DNA from: Drosophila miranda | Taxonomy: Eukaryota > Arthropoda > Insecta > Diptera > Drosophilidae | Length of the DNA stretch: 64,000 bases | Assembly: GCF_003369915.1 (NCBI RefSeq) | Contig: NC_046676.1 | Coordinates: forward strand, 14,428,001 to 14,492,000 | Direction of reading: 5' to 3' | Shown here: in pieces, positions 46,251-57,699 of the stretch | How positions within the stretch are numbered: position 1 is the stretch's first letter | Layout of the letters: each line of letters begins with the position of its first letter | Translations under genes and position numbers: made by a program | Notes under the pieces: model-generated | Seen by the model: only the letters and a program-made list of their open reading frames with translations | Told to the model about the DNA's origin: nothing | The model's database searches: none

Positions 46251-47294
46251 ATGTCCAATTTCAGTCCGAAGCAGCACCAGCAGCTGAGTCCCCGTGCCAA
46301 TGTCTTTATTTTGGTCAACCTTGGCTGCGAGATGCTCTATGTGATTGATCAGCGGCTGAAGGCGCAACAAATCGCCAAGGACAAGTCGGTACAAGGTGAG
46401 TGGGTGGCCCTCCTTCAGTGCGTTTGATCCAAGCCTAAGTAACCGCTTCTGGCAGTTATCCACGATGTGACAGCAGTACTGCTGGATCCCAAGTTCATCG
46501 ACTCCCTGCTGAACGGCTCCAAGCACAACAATGCCCAGCTCCTGACAGTCGAGCACTGCAAATTCATGCTGAACGATATAGCCACCTGCTCCGTGATGCG
46601 CATCGATGAGCAGTCCATGGGCAAACTGTGGAACCTGATGACCATGCTATACAAATGGCAGCTGTTCGTTTCCCGGCACCAACACCATTTGCTCGAGATA
46701 ACCTTCCGACACCTGGAGGCCGTCAACAAGATGTATCCGGACACCAAGCGCCACATGCTGATTGACTTTACCAAGAACACTCTGCTGGACTTTTGGAACG
46801 CCAGTGGGGAGGAGGCGCAGCTGTCCATTTACAATACCAACAAGGCCTGGTTGGAGTGCTTCAATACGAAAATATCGCTGCTGATTCGGCTAGGTTTCCA
46901 GGCCATGGACGGCAGCTTTTTCAAGGACGTGGATCAGGAGTACTTTGGCGACTATGTCCAGACCATTGGTGACAACATGTACGTGAAGAGTGAGGAGGCG
47001 CATCAGCAGAGCGCGCGAGAGCCCAACAGCATGGACCAACTGGCTGCCCAGCTGAACATCAGTCCACTGCCTGCAGGCGAGGACCTGCAGCCGATAAATG
47101 CCCGCCAGTTCCAGGAGCAGTTTGAGCAGGCGTTTGGCAATGTTCTGTTCGATGAGGGCCATTCCTCCACCTCAACAGGTTGCGAGTTTGTGCAGCTCCA
47201 GACAGCTGCTAGGGCAAACACGGAAGCCCCCCACAGCAGGAGGGAGTCCATACTCAATCAGAATCTCATCGACTTGTACAGCAAGATGGCTTAG
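46251..47294 (+). CDS. OSCP1 (organic solute carrier partner 1 / NOR1) homologue
   Basis: Exons 46251-46395 and 46456-47294 give 327 residues. The diagnostic N-terminal block is present: VFILVNLGCEMLYVIDQRLKA followed by KSVQVIHDV and LLDPKFID. MGKLWNLMTMLYKWQL and LEITFRHLEAVNKMYP also match the family. The C-terminal third is variable and Gln/Ser-rich. OSCP1 proteins lack transmembrane segments despite the name and are linked to cilia and testis expression in other animals. The function in flies cannot be read from sequence. Confidence 0.88.
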
Positions 47295-47894
47295 AAATTA
47301 AGGAGATATTTACAATTAAAAAATATTGTATTTCTCATTTAGTGGGTGTTTTGTAAAATAATTATAAAAACATGTGTCGGTTTTATGGATTCTGTTTTGT
47401 ATCTCTTTTAGCATGCTTCGAATATATGTTTTCTTCGAAGATATTCAAAGACGTGGACAAAATAAATCATCATTTGAAATTTTGAGCTTGCGACAACTGT
47501 GAAATGTGTGGTGTCTGGTCTGGTGTGCTGTTTGTTGTGTGTTGTGGTGCAAATTAAAATATAACCAAGGATATCGGTCGAAATGTACAATTACAAATTA
47601 CAATAAAAGTTAAGTGTGCTCCTGGTGGTTGCTGGCGTTGCCTTTGCCCTAGAGTCTAGACTTATGGCAACAAAATATATAGTAATTAATTACTTGTTTG
47701 CTTTTGTTTTTAATACGCTTCTTTCAATCAATCAGCTCCGAAAGAGTTCGTCCGTATGTGGGGGATGCGGAAGGAGGATGCAGGATGCAGGATACAGGAT
47801 GCAGGATACAGGATGCAGGATACAGGATACAGGATATAGGACGCAGGACACAGAATACAGGAGGAAGTGGGAGTTAAGTTAATGTCTAGTCAGA
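47295..47894. other. Convergent spacer with minisatellite
   Basis: Short 3' UTRs of two convergent genes. A 7-bp minisatellite (units GGATGCA/GGATACA) runs from about 47773 to 47860 and decays at its right end. Confidence 0.6.
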
Positions 47895-49743
47895 TTACAT
47901 TTTCGCCTTGAGCGGTACTGCATCCACCATGATATACAAGGCCATTTTGAGGCACTCCTCGGCCGAGCTGATCTGCTCGCAGGGATAGGCGGCGCCGTAT
48001 TGCGTAAGGAATTCACAGTACTTTGTGTAATTGCTCGTTGCAAAGTCATAGTTGTAGGCACCCAGCGACTTCATGTCCGTGTCGTCGGTGACCGAAGGAA
48101 CTGTCGCCTTGTGCGGCATTCGACCGAAGGTCGGGTAGTCCAGTTCGCAGCCTTCGCACTTGCAATCGAATCTGTACTGCATGGAGAGAGTGTCTAGCCG
48201 CTGCTGCTTACTGAAGACCGCAAAGTGGGCGCTGCATTTGAGAAGACAAGTTAAAGCTTAGTCGTGCCAATGAGAGGTTTTATGGTTAATCACTCACCCA
48301 TAGTTGTCGTAGAGAACATTCCCCGCCTTGATAGGCCTAAGCACGAACAGGTATGCCTTGGTTCCTTCGTAAATTCTGAGGGTGTTGGGCGCACAAGAGT
48401 GATTCAGCAGCGAAAGGAAGGCGTAGGCACCCGACGAGTGCGTTTGATCGTCCTTGGTCTCGTTCACCTGTTCCACAAGATCGATGCCATGCATATTCGA
48501 GGGTGATGTTTGCAGATGCCTGAAAAGTAGGTCCGTAAAGAAGTTCCTCCCATCCTCGCCGCCCAGGAAGTCCTTGAGCGGCGTATACTCGATGATGAAG
48601 TGCTTCAGCACTGCACAGACAACCGAGCGCTGGAAGAGATCAGAGACGGATCGCAGATGCTGGTTGGTGACAAGTCCGTGGATAGCCCGGTAATGCTCCT
48701 GGGCAGACAGTTGGTTGTAATCCAAGTCGAAGGCGCACTTGTGCTGGTTCTGCGGCTGCTCACAGAAAGCCATTAGCTCCTCGATACTGGGATACAGGTC
48801 CAAGGCAGCCATGGTGGTCCGCAGGGCGATGCCGTGGATCTTGTTGAACATGCGGTGCAAGAAATCGATGATTGGACACTCGAAGCGATGAAAACTGGAT
48901 GTGGCCCGAAGCTTACACTCCTCGGAGCAGAACATGACGGAGCAACAGCTATCGCAGGGAATAAGGGTCAGGTAGTTCTCCCGCTTGCAGGTGGCACACC
49001 GAATATACCGCATCGGGGGCAACAGAGTCGAGCAGAACGGCTGCTCGACAGCAACCAGATCGCCAACCACCAGATCCCGGTTGGTCACAACGAAGCGCCC
49101 CTCGTCGGGCGATTCCCTCAGCTCCAGGCAGTCGGCAATATACGGGACCTGGGCATGGGAATCGAAGCTCAGCTTGAACTCGTGAGGAACCACATCGGGG
49201 GGCTGCTGCTCTAAAAGCTGCTGGCAGTCACGTTCTCGCTTGTCCAACTTGTGGCTTAGTCTCGCCGGGTAATTCGCCTTCCGGGCCAGCTCAATATTGG
49301 CCAGGCAGTCCCTATAGCGCTTCCATTCGAAGAGAACAGCCGACCGATTGGCATAGCCTATGGAGAGATGCTCTGAGTTGGGTTCGGCAAAGCAAATGCT
49401 TTTGTTGTACAACTCCAAGGCCTGAAATGCAATAGGCAGGAGGTTAGTTCAACTCGACTTGGGATGAGGATTGACTCACCTGAAAGTATTTCCTGTTCTT
49501 TAGGGAGAACTGCTCGTTTCCAAGCATGCGGAATTCGACACTCCTCTTGTTGCACTTGTCCTCTCGCAGGGTCACGTTCAGGAAGATCTTCTCCATGTAC
49601 TTGAAGTCGATCAGAGCGTGCTCGACAAAGTTCACTTTTGAGTAGTTCTCCTTCAACTCGTTAAACTTTCCCGAAATTATGCCAATCAGTTTCCAGTCGT
49701 TGAGCTTCTTGACCAGGTCGTCGCTCACGTCGTACACGTCCAT
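47895..49743 (-). CDS. SET and MYND domain protein, Smyd4-like
   Basis: Exons 49480-49743, 48298-49421 and 47895-48231 give 574 residues. The N-terminal 150 residues are helical and TPR-like (RMLGNEQFSLKNRKYFQAL, SIGYANRSAVLFEWKRYRDC). The SET domain starts near GRFVVTNRDLVVGDLVAVEQPF and is split by a MYND zinc finger (CATCKRENYLTLIPCDSCC, then CSEECKLRATSSFHRFEC). The SET catalytic motifs follow: FLSLLNHSCAPNTLRIYEG and VLYDNYGAHFAV. A post-SET-like pair of cysteines (FDCKCEGCELDYP) is kept, so methyltransferase activity is plausible. Several Smyd4 paralogues exist in flies and I cannot say which one this is. Confidence 0.9.
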
Positions 49744-50018
49744 TGCTCTTTATTATTTATCCCCAGACGTTATGCACATATACCAGCTCCCGGCTCCTTC
49801 CTTCCTTCCGCGTGTTGACGCCGCCGCCTGTTTTTTCAGCCACAAAATCGGTTTATTCTCCCCTCTCCAGATGCCACGCAATTCTTGTGGCGCACGTGTG
49901 GACCGTTAATTTGCAATTTCACAGATGATTTAGATTTTCAAATATTGCAAATGGATGCAATTCGCATTTTTATTTTATGTATTTTTTTTATTTATTTTTT
50001 TTGTCCAATCTTTGCTAG

Positions 50019-50215
50019 CAGTGACCGTCCGACACTACGAATATACCGAAATATACCACCTCATTCTCAAAATATACCGAAGAATAAAACGAACTTAGCC
50101 CACACAACACCCTTTTTAATTGAACAGATGCGCAACTCACATTTCTCTTTACGTGTAAAAAACGCTTCGCTACGATATCTTTCACATCAACTGCGCTAAA
50201 ATTCTTTCAGTTTCA
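50019..50215 (+). repeat. Dispersed repeat, copy 3 (left-end fragment)
   Basis: Starts GCAGTGACCG and continues with ATATACC units, then AAACGAACTTAGCCCAC and CGATATCTTTCACATCAA, parallel to 11570-11775 of copy 1. It lies about 280 bp upstream of the SET/MYND start codon, in the same relation as copy 1 to fl(2)d. Confidence 0.55.
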
Positions 50216-50446
50216 TTATTTTTGCGGAAATATATAAACACCCCCCTGCACGACATTGGATTAATCGATCTCTGGTCATAATCGAAATCTACTCATCTCT
50301 GCGCCAGAAATGTCTGGAACACTATCGATAGCAACAACAACATTTTTACTTTTTATGAGCGGTAAACTATTTAATTATCAACAATAAACATTACGCTACC
50401 ATATTTGCTCACTTGGGCATGCCAATGGGTCCGGATTGCGTTGGCT

Positions 50447-50935
50447 TCACTTATCCTCGCACCACTCGTTCTCTTTACGCACCTGCTCCTCCTCAGATGG
50501 CGAGAAGTCGTTCATTATACCAAATGTGTCCCGGATGTCTTGGGGAGACTTTCCCGCCTTGATCATATTGGCGACTGTTTTGCACGTCACATCCAGCAAT
50601 CCCTGAATGTTCAGATAATTGGCAGCCAAAATCAACTCGAACAAGGTACCCTGGTCCACTTTCAAAAAGTCGGCATCCCAAGACGAAATGTCATCGGTGC
50701 GCTTCTCCTTGTTTTCATCTTCTTCGGCCAATTCGGCGTCGTCCTTGTGGTAGGTGGCCCAATGGAGCACCTTCTTCAAAATTAGCGAGTTGACATTCGG
50801 CAAGGGCAGCACGCTATTGTCGCTCTCATCGCCCAGATCTTCGAGAGCAGTCTTGATGGTCTCCGAGCATTTGGCGATCTCCTGGTCCGTGTCGAAAATT
50901 TCTTTATCAGATGATTCCAGCCGAATGATGGGCAT
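50447..50935 (-). CDS. SkpB: Skp1-family SCF adaptor (SkpB-like)
   Basis: A single-exon frame of 162 residues. A BTB/POZ-like N-terminus ([20 protein letters not shown]), an acidic middle ([16 protein letters not shown]) and the F-box-binding C-terminus ([35 protein letters not shown]) are all conserved. Skp1 links F-box proteins to cullin-1. The divergent middle and [10 protein letters not shown] start match SkpB better than SkpA from memory. The ATG follows a probable 5' UTR splice acceptor (ATTGCAG at about 50944-50950). A TATCGATA site lies at about 50323 on the far, 3' side. Confidence 0.9.
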   Translation of the reverse strand: MPIIRLESSDKEIFDTDQEIAKCSETIKTALEDLGDESDNSVLPLPNVNSLILKKVLHWATYHKDDAELAEEDENKEKRTDDISSWDADFLKVDQGTLFELILAANYLNIQGLLDVTCKTVANMIKAGKSPQDIRDTFGIMNDFSPSEEEQVRKENEWCEDK

Positions 50936-51401
50936 TGTGATAGCTGCAATATTAACAATGTTATTCGAATTTTAATCTCAAAGGGCCTTTTTCTCCCATT
51001 TTCTTACATATAAGTGTACTTTTTAGCCGCCAAAAATATATGAAAGAGCACCAGACACTGCCGACACCTTAGCTATGGCCTACTGGCTAAAAATAATATT
51101 CCGTCGCCTTCAACTTGAACCAAAGAGGTGCTGCAAGGTTTGTCTTCTGCTAAACGGTGAAACTAGAAAATTTTACAATATATTTGTCACAATAATATGA
51201 AAAATTGCAGAAACTTCAGGCGACACGAAACTTGTGTTGTGTGAAAAAAAGTGGAAGTAACCTGCAAGTGTGTACACACCTTAGACACTGATTTAAAATG
51301 AAGCGCCATGAAAAAGGGTTGCTGCTCGCTAGCTTTCCCTGTAGTTTTTGTTCTTCTTCCTTTCGCTGTGGAACCTTAACACACTCAACCCCCGAAATAA
51401 T

Positions 51402-52067
51402 TGTGACCGTATGCCAAGCCAACGATCAGAGAGAATATAGCCAAGTCATTATTATTACATATTACAATGTAAAAATTACATATTAGTACACATTAGCTGT
51501 TAAACCTTTAATTTAAAAAACTTAAACCAAATTCTAAGGTTCTACCCAAGGTTGCCAATACCATGTCTGCAACCACTACTACGGCCTGGAAAAACACGTC
51601 TATAAAGTCCGAGCCTTCAAATGTGGCAATGAAGCGGAATGTGAGCACGACAAGGACCACAATAACAACAGGCCAGACCAGCGAAAACACGAATCGCGCG
51701 GCCCAGATAATCAAATACCAAGTGATCACGAAGAACAGTATGTAGCCGATGAGCGTTCCCAGGTCCGGCGAAAACGACGTGTTCTTTACGAAGTACTCAT
51801 AGATAACCATGTGGAATGAAAGGTCTCGCCAGTCGGTAGTTTCCTGAGAACTGCGAGCGTTGCTGAACTCCATTTCAAGCAAATGTTCTTTTTCCAGTTT
51901 ATTTTCCTGAGATCTACGAAGAAGCACACTGGCCGGGAGGTTCACTTTTTTTACCGGCTTTTAATGTAATTCACAAAGTTTAAAATGAAAAAATGACAAC
52001 AAAAACTTTGCAAAAATCAGCTGTTCTGCGATAGTGTGACCGTATGTCAAGACGATCGGAGAGAATC
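51402..52067 (+). repeat. Pair of about 35-bp direct repeats flanking the small membrane-protein gene
   Basis: TGTGACCGTATGCCAAGCCA at 51402 recurs as TGTGACCGTATGTCAAGACG at 52035, and both continue into CGATC(A/G)GAGAGAAT. The spacing is about 633 bp and encloses the gene at 51508-51873. Each begins with a motif-1-like core. Confidence 0.6.
51508..51873 (-). CDS. Unrecognised small membrane protein, 121 aa
   Basis: A single exon. The open frame continues 24 codons upstream but reaches only a GTG, so the ATG at 51873 (GAAATGG context) is the start. A polar N-terminus (EFSNARSSQETTDWRDLSFH) precedes two closely spaced hydrophobic helices (LIGYILFFVITWYLIIWAA and LVWPVVIVVLVVLTFRFIA), then an amphipathic tail rich in Val, Ala and Phe that ends LEFGLSFLN. 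The hairpin-like layout suggests an ER or mitochondrial membrane protein. I do not recognise the family. A motif-1-like GTGTGACC lies about 165 bp upstream. Confidence 0.65.
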   Translation of the reverse strand: MEFSNARSSQETTDWRDLSFHMVIYEYFVKNTSFSPDLGTLIGYILFFVITWYLIIWAARFVFSLVWPVVIVVLVVLTFRFIATFEGSDFIDVFFQAVVVVADMVLATLGRTLEFGLSFLN

Positions 52068-52229
52068 CAGAGTCACAGTCACAGCAAAGTCAAGGTGGTG
52101 AATCTCTGATTGCTGGAAAACTGGCTGCTATGAGACTCTTGCTAATTAATTAAGAACGGTTGGTTTTTGGATTCATACTGCGAAATATATTAGATTCGAA
52201 TAAAATACATAAAAACTAGACGCTACGAA

Positions 52230-54099
52230 CTAGAGGCGACTGTCTAGCATGGGGCCAGGATTTGCCAAGGCGTTGCGTCGCTCCTGGATGGCAAAGGTGA
52301 GCTTCCTGAACGGTCCCAGCGGCAGGCCGAGCGACTTGATGTCCCCCTCTGTGAGCAGCATTAGTGTTTCCAGATCAATCTCTTGCTTTTGAAATCTGAA
52401 AAACACCGCTCGATAGGTTAAATGAGAGCAGAAAGAGATGGAGAATATATTACTCACACTGGGAGGTACTCCTCCAAGGCCCAGACAGCCAGGAACCTCT
52501 GCAGGGCACTGCACATGGCCTCCTGATCGTCGTCCTCATCTTCGCTGTATATGTCGTTCCCACCGCCCTCGGAGTCCGTGTCGTCGGACAGATTCAGGTA
52601 CATGCGCCCCTTGTTGCCGCCAGAGCGTTCCTTGGCGTGATTGCCGTTGCCGTTGCTACCGCCAGCGTTGCGCATTGTCGATGTTGAGCTTGTGTCTGTG
52701 TGCAGCTGCAGTTGGCTGAGAGCCGCCGTCACCGAGCGCCTGAATGCAATGCTGCCCAGCATTGTGGGTCTGTCGAAGAGGCCGACGGGTCTCTGGCGAC
52801 CCAAATCCTCGCTCAGCTCCTGTGTCAAGGGGCTATCGCCAAGAATGTCGGGCTGCGAAAAGGAACGCGATAGCGCCGAACTGTAGCCGATTCGGTTCTC
52901 GTTGTGGTCTGGCTCGTCGATGCTTGACTCCACCTCAAACACGTCCGTGATTTTGCCGCGCTTGCCAACGCTCTCCTCGGTGGAGCTGAAGGTTCCCACG
53001 TACAGCACCTCGGAGTCGCGCTGCAGGCCCGTCAGCGAGGTTATGGTCCGCTTACCATCCGGCTCCAACTCACGCACTTTAAAGCCGCCGTCTCCGTCGC
53101 CAGCCACCTTCGAGTGGGGACAGGCGCTGGTGTGTTGCCTCTGCAAGTGCGAGGGCCTCTTTTGTACTGTTCCCACACGACTGGCTATGGTGGAGCCACC
53201 ACTGCTGCTGCTCCCGCTGCCCACCAGATCACTGAACTTTGTCGGCGCTGGAGCTGGGGCTGGGTCGCGTGGTGTCTTATTCAGGTTGCCCTGGCTGGAC
53301 CAGATCTTCTGCTTGAGCGTAGACAGCATGTTACTGGGCTTGCTGGTGCCGTAGCTCGTTGCGTTTGGAGGACTGGCATCACAGTAGTCGGTGTCCTGCC
53401 GCTGCTGCTGACGCTTCATGTACTCACGGACACGTTTCTCGCAGTTCTTCTCGGCCAGCTCCCTCAAAGCCCGGGACTTCTTTCTAAAAAGGAAACACAT
53501 GGATACACAGATGATTTTTGTATGATTTTATATGAGCAAACTTTTCATTGGCCTCGAATTGGGCTGTGGCCGCGTCCAGGTATCGCAGGATCTCGTCCCG
53601 TCCGTTAATAGCCGCCAGGTCCTTCGCACTGTGCTTATCGATGTCCAAGGCGTAAATGTTTACCCCAAATTTGACCAAAAAGTCGACGCAATGCAGATGC
53701 CCCTTGGCCGAGGACAAGTGAAGGGCTGTGTTGCCAAATTGGTCACATTTATCGGGGTCACCGCTATAAAGTCGAATAGGAAACCTGTTAAAACGAAAGT
53801 GCTGATGGGAGGGTGCCGATGCTTACCCTCTTCCACACAGCAGGCGAAGTGCATCCAGACGTCCCTCGAAGGCCGCCCACATTACCGGCGTCATGGAGTC
53901 ACTGTCCTTGGCATTCGTGTCCTTGCGAGTGGCCACCGACAGCACGTCCAGCAGCCCATCTTTGGCGGCTCTACGGCCCAGGGGAGAGCAGATTTGAAAA
54001 GTTAATGAGTCTTGTGCATGCCAAGGCGATAAGATAGAACGAAATTAATTGCATGTATGCTACGAACTACACTCACTTGTGAAACCGGTCTGAAGACAT
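52230..54099 (-). CDS. Sans: Sans, Usher syndrome 1G scaffold orthologue
   Basis: Exons 54077-54099, 53827-53970, 53542-53763, 52458-53483 and 52230-52395 give 526 residues. It starts MSSDRFHKAAKDGLLDVL and contains three ankyrin repeats (TPVMWAAFEGRLDALRLLC, NTALHLSSAKGHLHCVDFLV, SAKDLAAINGRDEILRYL). A basic coiled coil follows (KKSRALRELAEKNCEKRV), then a long Ser-rich central region, an acidic stretch (DIYSEDEDDDQEAM), a SAM domain (FLAVWALEEYLPVFQKQEID) and a C-terminal PDZ-binding-type motif, DSRL. Sans scaffolds Usher proteins with myosin VIIA at actin protrusions. The third intron uses a weak GTTTGC donor, but the join KKKSRALREL is in frame. Confidence 0.94.
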
Positions 54100-55120
54100 T
54101 CCCGGCTGCCTTATCAATCAGTTGTTCCGCTGATGGGACTTCTATAATCGAACTGGAAGGAAATACCTACATGTTAGTGGGTACTTTAATATATTTTCCA
54201 TCCTTGATGCCCCACTTAAAACAGAACTGGATCAGACATCATTCGAAGTATCGTCCGAGCTGCATAAACTGAGAGTTTCCTCAGAGGAACAAGATGCTTA
54301 ATACCAGACACATGAGTGGACCAACTTTCACATTCAAGGGGATGCATTTAGACAGTGGCACAGGCCCTGGAGCAGATGCTGACTGAGGTGGGACAAAATG
54401 CGAATGATGTGAACGTCAACTAACAACGAACTTTCTTACACATTCCAACGAAATGTACGGAATTGGCCTATGGGATTTACACATGAATATGTTCCTTTTT
54501 ATTATTAAACGTAAGCATGTATGGAAACTCTCTCTCGTTACAGGGCTAATTAAAACCAGTTAAAAAAAAGATCATCCAAGCAGTCCGCAGAGCAGATTTC
54601 GTTTTACCTTTTCACAAACATACTAACATGGACTCATACGCGGACAAATGTTCACACGTTGTTGGCCAAAGAACAGACACACATAACACATATACCGAGT
54701 CTTGGCTTACATACCCGAACAACCGACCCAACTACCAAGTTCAGTCAACCTTGCTGGCTGGTTCTGGAACTGCCCAAAAACCATCTATTGTGCACTTCCC
54801 TCGAAGCACTCAACCATTTACAACGAATACACACAGTAAGTACATATGTATGTACATATGTGCTGTTTCTTGGCAGAGTTCAAGACCGCTTTTCCCATGC
54901 ACTGCACCGAAACAAGTGGGATTTTCCCGCTGAGCAACTAACACTTTTCTTTTCTTTTTACACTTGGCTAAAAGTTTTCTTTTACAATCGCTAGAATGCA
55001 CGATCACGACGCGCACGTACTACCGGAAGCACTGCTGAAATGGTAACTGAAGATGGTAAGTGAAATTGGTAACTGGTTGGCTTAAACTTGAGAGCAACAA
55101 ACGCCTTTTGATTTTTGAGA
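54100..55120. other. Upstream region of Sans
   Basis: Noncoding. Short frames on both strands lack domains. Some of it is probably the 5' UTR and promoter of Sans. ACATATGTATGTAC-type short repeats lie near 54842-54860. Confidence 0.35.
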
Positions 55121-57200
55121 GCGCGGCAGTGGCGTTGCCACTCTGGGCGACGAATTATTTTCAAAAGTATATTTAAGAAGAGATGGTATAGAAACTTCTA
55201 TATCTCTTCTTACAGAGACCAAAAATATGTATCACGATCGGGATATATATACAAGACACTAATCATATGCATGAATATGTCTAAAACATATCAACCTGAG
55301 AAAAGGTCTTTATAAATCACGTTTCATCTTCATATAAAATTAACAAAATAGGGTATACAAAGGCATACACGCAACATAGTGACTCTTTTTTTGTTAGACT
55401 TTTTCGTTTAAATCGTTTTTTACAATAAATACAATAAAAGCAAGGATTAAAAACTATCCAATCTTGTAGAAAATTTATTCATTAATGGGATAAAACTATG
55501 TGGGCATTGCTGAGAGATTTAGTTAGTCAGCATTATTCAATGGAATATCAAAATTGAGCAATTTCCTTTTTCGTTTGTTTTGATTGACCTATTTCGCTAC
55601 TTGTTTTTTGTTTGACTTATTTCGCTAAACTCTCTTTTTACGCAAAATGCAATAAAAGCAAGTATTAAAAATACACCAGTTAAATAGAAAATTGATTCAT
55701 TAATCAGTTAAATTATGTGGGCATGGCTAAATATTCTATATAGCTGGTAATATTCGACGGAATATGAAAAACGAGGAATATGTATAGTAGAACTTGAATT
55801 CGTCAGTATATTTACGGTATATTTTTAAAATGAGACGGTATATTTTGGTGCTGTTCTGAGTCTCATTCCATACACAAAAGTTGAAGCAACATTTACTTGA
55901 AACCCGTATTGTAGTCAAAATAAAATACTTACAAGCAATTTAAAGATGTTAGAAAATAGAAAATGTATTCATCTATGGGATAAAACTAAGTGGGCAAAGC
56001 TGAAAACTCTATATAGCTTGAAATATCCGGATTTGGCAATACCCGGTTCGCAACAGATGAGTCCCATTCCATACACAAACATGTTGCTAATTCCATGCAC
56101 ACATACCCTGGGGAAATGGATGATATAGAGTTGCGGAAATGTGTTTCATCCCATGCTCTAATTAATGCAGAAACTAGTCAGTATCTATTTTAAACGATAT
56201 TTTGCAATTAGTGGTCTTCTTACAGAGACCAAGAATTGGTATAGGGATCAGGATTTGTATACAAGAACCTAATCAAATGCATGAATAGACCAAAAAAATG
56301 CAATCTAAAACAAGGCCTTTATTAATTACATTTGAAAGCAGATTGGAAAACAGCATCTTAATATAATATTAACGAAAAAGGGTATACAAACGCCCATGCC
56401 CTGGTTGACAACAAATGAGTCTGCAAATACCAGCAACATTGACGTCACAACCTGCGACATTGAACATTTTTGATGAAATCGTGTTTTTGTCAAAATAAAA
56501 AACATGCAAGTACTTAAAAATAAGTAATCTTGATCAAAATTGATTCAGCTATCATATAAAATTGTCTGGGCAAAACTGAGAGATTTATATAGCTATGAAT
56601 ATTCGACGGAAGAAAGAATAACCAGGAATTAGTCGTCATAACCGGTTGACAACAATGAGTCCCATTCCATGCACACATACCCTGGGGGAAATGGATGTTA
56701 TATAATTGTGAATATGTTTGTCTTCCAAGGCTCAGTAGGTATCAGGATCGACATAAATTTATACAAGATACTAATAATGTACTCGAATATGTCTAAAGAA
56801 TATCAATTTGAAAAAAGGTCTTTATAAATCACGTATCAACTTCATATAAAATTAACAAAATAGGGTGTACAAAGGCCTATACACGCATCATGTCTTTAAA
56901 TACCAGCAACACTGCGACTGATTTTTTGTTGAACTATTTTGTTCAAACCTTGTTTTAGCCAAAATACAATAAAAGCAAGGACTAAAAATTAATCAATTGT
57001 GTAGAAAATTGATTCATCAATGGGCTAAAGTTATGTGGGCACGGCTAAAAGTTCTATATAGCTAGTAATATTCGTCGGAATATCAAAATCGAGGAATATG
57101 TAAAAAGAACTTGAATTTGTCAGTATATTTACGGTATATTTTTTAAATGAGATGGTATATTTCTGAGGGTCATACTGTATATCTTAACCGCGGTCACACT
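55121..57200. repeat. Cluster of degenerate copies of the dispersed repeat
   Basis: About five partial head-to-tail copies. The landmark AAACTATGTGGGCA or a variant recurs near 55494, 55694, 55984, 56564 and 57026, and GGGTATACAAA near 55351, 56380 and 56865. The right end has CAGTATATTTACGGTATATTT followed by CCGCGGTCACACT at 57188-57200, equivalent to the right end of copy 1. No long reading frame is present. It abuts SCCRO3. Confidence 0.6.
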
Positions 57201-57699
57201 CATTTGCTATTAAATAAAAAATTCAACTTAAATTTTTGCTGAAAGTCGACCCCTGAGATATATGCCACACCAGACTAATGGTTGAGTGCGGGAAAAAATG
57301 AAACAAAGTAAGATGTGAAAAGTACTCGAATCGAGTATTTTTGTGGTAGTGATTACTGGAGCTGGATGTATATGCACGACGTGTGTCAATATATGTATGT
57401 ATCAGTAGTGCGTTTGCGTAGGAGGCACCACCAAAATAACAACAGCAGAACAGCAAAGCAATATCCATACCCGTAGCCACAGCCGCAGCAACAAAGAAGT
57501 CTCACCATATGTTCGATGCGTCAGAGCGTCATTGGGCGAACTCGCAGTGCCGTTAAGCCGATAGCCAGTAGCCATAGGATCCGATCCGCAGCTCCAGACG
57601 CCGTGATAAACAAGTGTCAGCCATTTAGCCAGTGCTGGGGAAGCATATGCGAAGTGCAGGGCCAGGGCAAGTCGCGGAGGACACCAAACCGCCCGCACT
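57201..57699 (+). promoter_or_regulatory. Promoter/5' UTR of SCCRO3
   Basis: Follows the repeat end that carries GGTCACACT (motif-1 type) and precedes the ATG at 57700. No TATA box at a convincing distance. Confidence 0.35.

Noticed and set aside
51874-51945. N-terminal extension of the small membrane protein
   Set aside because: The extended frame begins with GTG, not ATG; the first ATG in good context is at 51873.
54628-54994. Overlapping + strand frames upstream of Sans
   Set aside because: Low-complexity composition, no splice partners and no recognisable motif; probably the leader or promoter of Sans.
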